Assembly (NCBI GenBank): GCA_050117315.1
Contig: JASFMY010000041.1
Coordinates: forward strand, 1 to 46,371
DNA: 46,371 nucleotides
DNA from: JANQIV01 sp050117315
GTDB taxonomy: Bacteria; Bacteroidota; Ignavibacteria; Ignavibacteriales; Melioribacteraceae
Direction: 5' to 3'
Numbering within the stretch: the first letter of the stretch is position 1; each line of letters starts with the position of its first letter. The notes beneath the pieces are model-generated. The model made no database searches. It was not told the DNA's origin and was given only the letters and a program-made list of their open reading frames with translations. The translations under genes and the position numbers were made by a program. Below, piece by piece: positions 40,476 through 46,371 of the stretch.

Positions 40476-43121
40476 TTATTGTATGGTTGAGTTCCACCCG
40501 TTAACAATTAATTTAACCTTTGTTTCGTTATCTGTTTTTTTGAAACGGCCCGTAATATTCTTTTGCGAGCCCGGTAGAAGCGACATATAATTATCCGACC
40601 AGAAAACAGGAAGTATGCTTTCATTTGTTGTTTCATTCACAACTTTTAGTTCATTAAAGAAAGCGAGTTTGTCGGAATCATTTTTAAGAGTAACTTCTAC
40701 AACCTGTTCGCCGTTTTCTTCGCTATACTTTTCTTTATAACTTATTTTAGCTTCCGGGAGTTTATTAATTTCTTTAAGATCGGCGAAGGTTTTTATGGGT
40801 GAATAAAACCATTCTGAATTTTCAAAATCTAAAACATCATCTATTTTTGAAAGCCAGTAAAAATTATCGCTCACAAAATTATTTTTTGAATCTCTCAATT
40901 CCATGTTTACAAAATATAAATTAGTTTGTGAAACTATTTTCGGCAAATCAAATATTTTTTTCGAACTGTTTTCATCGATGCTTATTTTATCCTCTTTCTC
41001 AAAAAGTATATTTGAATTGGCATCAAGTATTTTTACCGATGTATTTAAATTCGTTACAGGTTTGTTATAATCATTAACAACATAAATGTCTTTGTCTTTA
41101 TAATTATATACTATGTTTAACGGCTGACACCCTTTCATTGCACCATAGAATGCTCCATTCGGCATTAAATAATAATCAAAGAATTGCCAGAACATTTCAG
41201 GCCATGCTGAATTAAACATCCACTGAATAACACCGGTTGCATTAAATTTGTTTACCTCGAAAGCTTCAAACATAGGTCGCATTGCTTCGTAGTTTGACAT
41301 TTGAGATTTCATCGCGAACTCTTCCACGGAACTCGCTTGACCGTACCTGTGGTTAAACGCGGTTAAATAATTATCCAGGTTATTAAATTGATTTCTTCCA
41401 CAGTGAAAATTCCACATGCTGTCAATCGGCCATAAATTCTCTTCCGGAAACATTTTCTTTAAACTTTCCAAAGGAGGCACTTGGGGGCCCGGACCGGTTT
41501 CGGTATTGAATCCATATGCACCACCGTACTCTGTATCTACATACCAATAAACCGGAGGCTCATAATCATAAGGACCATTCATTTTAACACGTGAATCTTC
41601 ATAAATATTGTTTTGATTTTCTTCCGGCGATACTTCTATATTCTGGCAGGAAATTAATATCGGTCTTGTGGGATCCGATTCAGAAAGGTATGAATTTAAT
41701 TTCGCTTGGACTTCGGGACTTGGATATTTATCACTGCCTGTAACCCAAACCAAAACACTAGGGTGATTCCTCAACCACTTTACCTGCTCGTTAAATTGTT
41801 TTGTGTGAAGCTCAATATCTTTAGGAGTTCTAATACACATATGCTTATCTTCTTCTCTCCCGCAGTAGACTGTCCATTCCCATTGGCAACTCCAGCCAAC
41901 CATAAGCAGAAGACCGTTTTCATCCGCCGCATCATACAAAGTTCGATTTTTTCCCCAAAAGCCTTCGAGCCTGATTGTGTTTAAATTCATATGCTTGGCA
42001 TATTCAACCTGCGCTCTTACTTTCTCATCACTGTCGTTAAGCATCATATCATCAACCCAGCCTGCTCCTTTTATCAATATCTTTTTACCGTTTACCTTAT
42101 AGCCTCTGTAGCCGGCTTCGTTTATGTAATCGTCAACTTCACGTATCCCGAACCCTACGTTTTCCTTATCGGAAACATTATTATCAACATTAACCTTTAC
42201 CGATAAATTATATAAATACGGTTCTCCAAGATTATTAGGATACCACAGCTTCGGGTCTTTAACCGATAATGCCGGCTCCTCTTTTGATGAAATAATTATC
42301 TTCTCACTTCCATTAGCCTCAAGAGAAAAAGGTTTTGAAAATTTTATGCCTTCGCCAAATTCGCCGGAAACTATACCCGCAACTTTTTTATCGCTGTAAT
42401 TTTTCAATTCGCCGGAAATTATTATTTCGGCGCGAGTGTAGGTTTCATCCAATTTTGTTTGAACAAAAATATCATTTATAGAAACAACGTCGGTTTTCTT
42501 TAATTTCACACCTCTCCATAGCCCCATCATTTTATCCGGCGCAGTAGGGTTCCAATCGACAAAACCGATTGTGAGATCACCTTTTATTGGTGGGATAATT
42601 TTAACAGCCACAACGTTAACACCTTTTTTTAAATTTGCCGTGACATCAAATTTAAAAATCCCGAAAGCACCTTCTATTTGATCTTCTCCGGCAATTTGTT
42701 TCCCGTTAATCCACAATTCTGCTTTATAGTTTATACCTTCAAATATTAATTGGTAATTTATATTCTCATTCAAATCATCAATTATAAATTCTTTTCTATA
42801 CCACCACGGATTTTCAAATTGTTTTTCAGGAATGTCTAAAATATTCATGTTGTAATAAGGATCTTCATAAACACCGTTTTCAACGAGTGCGGCAAGCACG
42901 GTCTTGGGTACATCGGTTTTATACCAGCCTTCGATTGAATATCCTTGGGAAGAAATAACATCACCGTCCGCATCCAGTTTCTCGGAAGGATAAATAAACC
43001 AATCATTGTTCATGTTTATTGTCATTGCATTTTTCTGGGAACAGCCACTAAAGATAGCCGACATAAAAGCTAATAAAATGATACTCAAAATAGCGGAGTG
43101 AGAAAAATTTTGTACGGGCAT
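40476..43121 (-). CDS. Lipoprotein GH2 exo-beta-D-glucosaminidase
   Basis: An 881-residue GH2 enzyme with a lipoprotein signal (AFMSAIFSGC, Cys27 from this start). The order is sugar-binding jelly roll (about 40-210, ENPWWYRKEF, YKAELWING), Ig-like domain, TIM barrel (about 335-620), then C-terminal beta domains. It matches exo-beta-D-glucosaminidases (CsxA type): the acid/base is Asp464 in VWVTGSDKYP, where other GH2 enzymes have NE, and the nucleophile is Glu541 in FNTETGPG. The FNATGVIQWMFNSAWPEMFW block is also typical. It releases glucosamine from chitosan ends in the periplasm or at the surface. An upstream TTG (43133) and ATG (43127) are in frame; ATG 43121 has the best-spaced GAGGA. 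It is the first gene of the operon. Confidence 0.9.
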   Translation of the reverse strand: MPVQNFSHSAILSIILLAFMSAIFSGCSQKNAMTINMNNDWFIYPSEKLDADGDVISSQGYSIEGWYKTDVPKTVLAALVENGVYEDPYYNMNILDIPEKQFENPWWYRKEFIIDDLNENINYQLIFEGINYKAELWINGKQIAGEDQIEGAFGIFKFDVTANLKKGVNVVAVKIIPPIKGDLTIGFVDWNPTAPDKMMGLWRGVKLKKTDVVSINDIFVQTKLDETYTRAEIIISGELKNYSDKKVAGIVSGEFGEGIKFSKPFSLEANGSEKIIISSKEEPALSVKDPKLWYPNNLGEPYLYNLSVKVNVDNNVSDKENVGFGIREVDDYINEAGYRGYKVNGKKILIKGAGWVDDMMLNDSDEKVRAQVEYAKHMNLNTIRLEGFWGKNRTLYDAADENGLLLMVGWSCQWEWTVYCGREEDKHMCIRTPKDIELHTKQFNEQVKWLRNHPSVLVWVTGSDKYPSPEVQAKLNSYLSESDPTRPILISCQNIEVSPEENQNNIYEDSRVKMNGPYDYEPPVYWYVDTEYGGAYGFNTETGPGPQVPPLESLKKMFPEENLWPIDSMWNFHCGRNQFNNLDNYLTAFNHRYGQASSVEEFAMKSQMSNYEAMRPMFEAFEVNKFNATGVIQWMFNSAWPEMFWQFFDYYLMPNGAFYGAMKGCQPLNIVYNYKDKDIYVVNDYNKPVTNLNTSVKILDANSNILFEKEDKISIDENSSKKIFDLPKIVSQTNLYFVNMELRDSKNNFVSDNFYWLSKIDDVLDFENSEWFYSPIKTFADLKEINKLPEAKISYKEKYSEENGEQVVEVTLKNDSDKLAFFNELKVVNETTNESILPVFWSDNYMSLLPGSQKNITGRFKKTDNETKVKLIVNGWNSTIQ

Positions 43122-43137
43122 AAACATCCTCAATGTA

Positions 43138-43189
43138 TGTTATCGATAACTGTTATCGGTAACATAAAATTAATTATTTTTTAATGCAA
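43138..43189 (-). promoter_or_regulatory. GH2 promoter with tandem LacI operators
   Basis: On the minus strand TTGCAT (43184-43189), a 17-bp spacer and TATGTT (43161-43166) form the promoter. Two operator copies follow back to back: TGTTATCGGTAACA (43151-43164) overlaps the -10 box and TGTTATCGATAACT (43138-43151) covers the start of the transcript. The core is the same as at 37224-37239. Confidence 0.78.
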
Positions 43190-43611
43190 GAACTTTTTTC
43201 AAAAAACAATATCAGCAGTAATTTTTTATAACTATCTACTGTTTAAAAAAATCATAAATAGTATCATGCCGGATATTCAAAAATTATTACAAATAAATAA
43301 GTAATAGGGCATTATAGCTTCAAATAATTCCTGGCGGCTAAATGACACATCCGACTACGTCCTCAAAACGGACTTCGACGGGGCAGGTTGTTTAATTGCT
43401 CTAAAAGCTTATTCCAACAATACGATCATTAAACAATTTAACAATCGTTATAATTACTCCAGTGAATGCGAATATTTTGTTACCATTTATACTGCTGACC
43501 GCATACCTCATTGTTATAATTACCAAAGATCTCAAAAATTTTATTATTGTTTTTGTATTTTTGTCGTTCAAATTAAAAAACATTTTTCACTAATTATCAG
43601 AAAACTACATT
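43190..43611. other. Divergent intergenic region
   Basis: About 420 bp between the GH2 promoter and the HAD gene. One frame around 43330-43400 reads DYVLKTDFDGAGCLIALK, faintly like the first motif of DHH phosphoesterases, but it has no start and the continuation is not protein-like. No RNA or terminator is visible. Confidence 0.3.
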
Positions 43612-44262
43612 ATGATTAAAGCTGTTGTTTTTGATTTCGACGGACTCTTAATTAATTCGGAACCTGTATGGTTCAAAGCCAGGGAAGCTTTATTCTTGGA
43701 ATACGAAACTGAATGGACATGGGAAGACCAGAAAAACAACATGGGTGTCTCTACCAAAACCTGGACCAAATACATGGAGAAAAAGTTAAATTACAGGTTA
43801 CCCCCCGAAAAAATTACAGGCATTATAGTAGATAAAATGAAACAAATTTATACCGGCGGTGATATTGAGTTAAAGCCCGGCGCTGCTGAAGCTATTACTT
43901 ACTGCAGACAAAAATATAAAACAGGTTTAGCTTCCGGTTCACATAAAGCGCTATTATATGCAGCTCTCGAATCTCTTAATTGGAAAAATTATTTTGATGA
44001 AATTCTTTCCAGCGACGATCTTGAAAAAGGTAAGCCTTCGCCTTTAATTTATATAGAAATATGTAAAAGACTGCAAGTTAGACCTGAAGAAACTGTTGTC
44101 TTGGAAGATTCAAAAGACGGAATGATAGCAGGCATTTCTGCGGGAACAAATGTTATCGGTATCCCTAGCAACGAATTACCTGTCCCGGATGACGTTCTTT
44201 CAAAAACCAAAACAGTTCTCAATTCCCTTTCTGAGTTTGAGGATTATCTAAAAAAACTGTAA
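43612..44262 (+). CDS. HAD-superfamily sugar-phosphate phosphatase or phosphoglucomutase-like
   Basis: A 216-residue HAD subfamily IA hydrolase. Motif I is VVFDFDGLLINSEPVW (Asp8 nucleophile, Asp10 acid/base), motif II GLASGSHK, motif III EKGKPSPLIYIEI and motif IV VVLEDSKDGM. The helical cap (residues about 15-85) and the DGLLINSE form resemble 2-deoxyglucose-6-phosphatases and beta-phosphoglucomutases. The substrate cannot be fixed from sequence. It is transcribed away from the amino-sugar locus, so it is not part of that operon, though a sugar-phosphate detoxifying role would suit the neighbourhood. Confidence 0.9.
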   Translation: MIKAVVFDFDGLLINSEPVWFKAREALFLEYETEWTWEDQKNNMGVSTKTWTKYMEKKLNYRLPPEKITGIIVDKMKQIYTGGDIELKPGAAEAITYCRQKYKTGLASGSHKALLYAALESLNWKNYFDEILSSDDLEKGKPSPLIYIEICKRLQVRPEETVVLEDSKDGMIAGISAGTNVIGIPSNELPVPDDVLSKTKTVLNSLSEFEDYLKKL

Positions 44263-44344
44263 CAATTTTCAATAGACTTCCTGCGAAATAAGCCCCTAAA
44301 AGCAATAATAAATTTGCCTGTCTTATAGGACATAATGTTCAAAT

Positions 44345-44640
44345 TTAAGTAAACATTAAGTTGTGTAAACCGGCAACATTCTTAAAGGTTATCGAGTGAT
44401 TTTTTAATGGATTTCTAAACCTCTGTGCTAATATTTTCATTTTCCCAATTAAATGCTCTACCTTTATTCTCTTTTTAGAGAGTTCAATATTATATAGTTT
44501 TTCTTCTTTTGTTAATTCTTTGCCTTTTGGTTTCTTTTTTAGTACTCGCTGTTATCATTGTCCCGTCTTCTTTATTTTCCATATAGCAAGTATAGCTCTT
44601 TTCTTTGGTTTTAAACAGCTTTTTATTACGCAGAGGGTTT
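44345..44640 (-). pseudogene. IS5-type (DDE_Tnp_4) transposase remnant
   Basis: The minus strand ends in a well-conserved transposase tail: KPKGKELTKEEKLYNIELSK, then RIKVEHLIGKMKILAQRF and HSITFKNVAGLHNLMFT before a TAA at 44345. The RxxVEHxIGxxK block with the last catalytic Glu is diagnostic for IS5-like DDE_Tnp_4 transposases. Upstream of about 44533 a frameshift occurs and only fragments remain. The MITE copy 2 lies immediately beyond. Confidence 0.8.
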
Positions 44641-44642
44641 AA

Positions 44643-44766
44643 TATTTATACTTGTTGCAAATTGGTTTTGGGATTTTGCCATAAAGTCCTCTCTTTTTAA
44701 GAGAGGATTTAGGTGAGTTCTAAATAAAAACGAAATCCCAAAACCAATTTGGCTTGTGTATATATT
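44643..44766 (-). mobile_element. Palindromic MITE-like element, copy 2
   Basis: About 124 bp with the same terminal repeats as copy 1: GCAAATTGGTTTTGGGATTTT on the left (inward from 44656) and CCCAAAACCAATTTGG on the right. Its interior (CTCTCTTTTTAAGAGAG hairpin, AGGTGAGTTCTA) is the reverse complement of the copy 1 interior (TAGAACTCACCT). The outermost flanks TGTTGC and GGCTTGTGTATATA are in the same orientation in both. It abuts an IS5-type remnant that may once have mobilised it. Confidence 0.8.
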
Positions 44767-45446
44767 AGCAATCGCTCAACTTTCAAGCTGGAGAAAGGAT
44801 TTCCACCTTTGACAGATTCTAGAGGTTGTATTACGAGTCTAGTCAATATTTTACTACCGCCACTGACCCCCGAATTACGGAATGACGCATAAACGTCAAC
44901 TTAACCCAAGTTGATAGACAAAACCCTAAATTGATTCAAAATAATAAATTATAATTCCTTCGGGGGTCAACAAGAACAAATACTTGGTGGCAAATTTATC
45001 AAGCATGGGTTAACAATGAATGTAATTGTAATATTTAATAGCTCCAGCATTTAGAGACAGTTGCATAACCTGGTTGTGTGTGAATTGCCACCGGATTTAT
45101 CCGGTGGGTTAGAATCAAATATATGGTCCAGGGCTTTTCCTGGGGGAAGCCCCATTATTCTTTTTGTATGCGGCTATCTGAAGGAACCCCTATGGGGAAA
45201 GCCAGGTTTTCGTTATATCTGATTATAAGATTTCCCGCCAAAAAGACGGCCGGGCAGAAAACGCTCCTTCGAAATGACGGTCCACTTTGTGCAATGATAA
45301 AACAGACTTGTGCTACAAACAATATAAAACCGTTATTAACCCCTAATTATGCATTAGAGAAAAACAAAATCCAATACCGTTAATAGATAAAAAAGTTGTC
45401 ACAAATTTTTTTCTTTTCTATGGCATAATCTGGGGTTAAATTCAAA
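44767..45446. other. Non-coding region with palindromes
   Basis: No gene is seen. A perfect hairpin CCACCGGAT (45088-45096)/ATCCGGTGG (45099-45107) resembles dispersed REP-like palindromes. A stretch at 45337-45360 is like 5006-5036. The open frame at 45123-45383 has no family signature. Confidence 0.4.
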
Positions 45447-45478
45447 AAGCTTCCATCCCCCTTGCGGGATGGAAGCTT
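45447..45478 (-). terminator. Strong terminator of the helical protein gene
   Basis: AAGCTTCCATCCC (45447-45459) pairs with GGGATGGAAGCTT (45466-45478), a 13-bp perfect stem with a 6-nt loop. On the minus strand the stem runs straight into TTTTTGAATTT, a T-tract fitting for the gene ending at 45555. Confidence 0.8.
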
Positions 45479-45554
45479 GTAGTGGAGGTTTATGTAACAG
45501 CAGTCGAACTCCTTGCCCGTAATGTTTTTTTATGTGAACATTTTATGTTGACGT

Positions 45555-46229
45555 CTACTCCTCTGTTTGGGTTTCTTCTGCTTCTTTGCTTTTGCCGCCT
45601 GAACCTTTGGCTATCGGTTTAAACTGAAGCAGAAGTTCCTTATCACCGGCGAAACAAACCTTTGCAAAACTTCGTATCCTGTACATTTTGTCATTTAATT
45701 CTTTTAATGCTTCGTCCCGTGATTCAGTAGCTGCTGTTTTAAGCTTTTTCGCGTTTTCCTGCGCTGCATCCGTTGAAATAAGCCTGTCTAACGAAACGTT
45801 TAGTTCATCTACATCTTCCTGCGTTAGACCGTTGCTTAACAGCGCTTCGCTTTTTTCGCTCACCAGCGATATTGTATACTCGCACATAGGACGCAGTTTC
45901 TTTACCGACCTAGGGACAGCTTCGCCGATCTTAAAAAGCTTCAAATTATCTCTGTCGTTGCCGTAAGCGCTTCGTGCTGCGTTCCTTACTTTTTTTATCA
46001 ATTTGCCTACGGCAGATATCTCCTCATTTTGCTGAACCGTCATTTCTTCGAGTTCTTTGACGGAATTCTGCTGTGCAAGCTCTTTTAGGCGCAGATTCTC
46101 TTTCGCCTCTGTAAATTCGTTGTAACTTTCTTCTGTGAATCCTTTTGCCGTCATAGCTTCCCTGTTGGAATCAACGGCAACTAAAAGAGCTTCGCTGTCT
46201 TGCAGCCGGTAATTGATTATTTCTGGCAT
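45555..46229 (-). CDS. Unknown all-helical protein with internal duplication
   Basis: A 224-residue cytoplasmic protein with no signal or TM segment. Two halves look duplicated: residues about 10-100 (NREAMTAKGFTEESYNEFTE, then IKKVRNAARSAYGNDRDNLK) and about 120-210 (KSEALLSNGLTQEDVDELNV, then YRIRSFAKVCFAGDKELLLQ). Each half has a long charged helix pair followed by an R(N/S)(A/F)A+...G(N/D)(D/K) turn. The tail is low-complexity (GSGGKSKEAEETQTEE). I do not recognise a family. It is transcribed alone and has a strong terminator. A structural or scaffold role is only a guess. Confidence 0.75.
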   Translation of the reverse strand: MPEIINYRLQDSEALLVAVDSNREAMTAKGFTEESYNEFTEAKENLRLKELAQQNSVKELEEMTVQQNEEISAVGKLIKKVRNAARSAYGNDRDNLKLFKIGEAVPRSVKKLRPMCEYTISLVSEKSEALLSNGLTQEDVDELNVSLDRLISTDAAQENAKKLKTAATESRDEALKELNDKMYRIRSFAKVCFAGDKELLLQFKPIAKGSGGKSKEAEETQTEE

Positions 46230-46371
46230 AAAGTACCTCTTAGTTTTTTTGGGGTTTATTTTGAATTGGCATTCGGAAAATATGCCGAATTTTACCTATC
46301 AACTTGGGTTACCATCACTCATTCAGCTAATCCTTAGTTAAACTCGATTTTCTCTTCCCCGATGCATTTGG
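46230..46371. other. Upstream region of the helical protein gene to the window edge
   Basis: It contains the minus-strand ribosome site (AAGAGGTAC) and a hairpin ATTCGG/CCGAAT (about 46270-46289). No other gene is visible before the end. Confidence 0.35.

Noticed and set aside
43308..43617. DHH phosphoesterase gene
   Set aside because: Only one short motif-like stretch (DFDGAG) is present, there is no start codon, and the rest of the frame is not protein-like.
45123..45383. 86-codon open frame
   Set aside because: Composition and content (palindromic, repeat-like DNA) do not look coding and no ribosome site or family match is seen.
1..46371. tRNA, rRNA or riboswitch genes
   Set aside because: I looked for cloverleaf-like ends, rRNA motifs and known riboswitch cores and saw none; a dedicated covariance search would be needed to exclude small RNAs.

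Overview
The window looks like chromosomal DNA from an AT-rich, Gram-negative, gliding/T9SS-type bacterium of the Ignavibacteria branch (Bacteroidota/Chlorobi-related). The clues are three secreted proteins that end in a Por/T9SS sorting domain with the NYPNPFNP motif, a CarboxypepD_reg-type TonB receptor, PadR-linked FtsX/MacB permeases with a prefix domain, paired DUF4252 proteins behind an ECF sigma factor, and a DUF5916 protein. This placement is inference from family content; there is no rRNA or tRNA gene in the window.

Layout. 1-5.2 kb: the edge of an IS3-like element, an FtsX/MacB permease, a small membrane protein with a doubtful start, a cupin, a DinB-like protein, then a non-coding stretch holding a strict 41-bp periodic array of palindromic sites. 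5.2-8.1 kb: a PadR repressor translationally coupled to a second FtsX permease. 8.4-14.6 kb: a DUF3298-type lipoprotein, a truncated SnoaL-like gene, an ECF sigma/anti-sigma/DUF4252/DUF4252 operon with a likely autoregulated promoter, and a DUF5916 outer-membrane protein with a similar promoter. 15.2-18.1 kb: an isolated two-gene module, a small unknown protein plus a GHKL-type (MutL/Hsp90/MORC-like) ATPase, flanked by inverted repeats; this is the best candidate for an undescribed system, possibly defensive. 18.5-20.7 kb: a secreted beta-barrel-like protein, an acyl-ACP thioesterase, a DinB-like protein and an Old Yellow Enzyme remnant.

20.7-26.7 kb is a junkyard and cassette region. It has a metallopeptidase pseudogene split by a palindromic MITE, a membrane-anchored gingipain/caspase-like cysteine peptidase whose gene lies between two attC-like imperfect palindromes, an AraC/GyrI regulator, an RRM protein, and a chimera of EamA, IS1380 and IS256 fragments. 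A second copy of the MITE lies at 44.6 kb beside an IS5-type remnant. The two copies keep their outer flanks in the same orientation while the interior is inverted.

26.7-27.8 kb: a YceI-MarR operon with probable operators. 28.0-43.2 kb: one large minus-strand amino-sugar locus. It codes for a lipoprotein GH2 exo-beta-D-glucosaminidase, an MFS transporter, a ROK kinase, a LacI repressor, a TonB-dependent receptor, a beta-helix protein, a GH16 glucanase, a ChbG/YdjC-type deacetylase, an unknown TIM-barrel-like secreted protein and NagB. The simplest reading is import and breakdown of chitosan/chitin-derived glucosamine oligomers: GH2 releases glucosamine, MFS imports it, ROK phosphorylates it and NagB deaminates it to fructose-6-phosphate. 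Palindromic TGTTATCGATAACA operators overlap the -10 boxes of both the GH2 promoter and the TonB-receptor promoter, so LacI probably controls the whole locus. 43.6-46.4 kb: a HAD phosphatase, more repeats, and an unknown helical protein with its own terminator.
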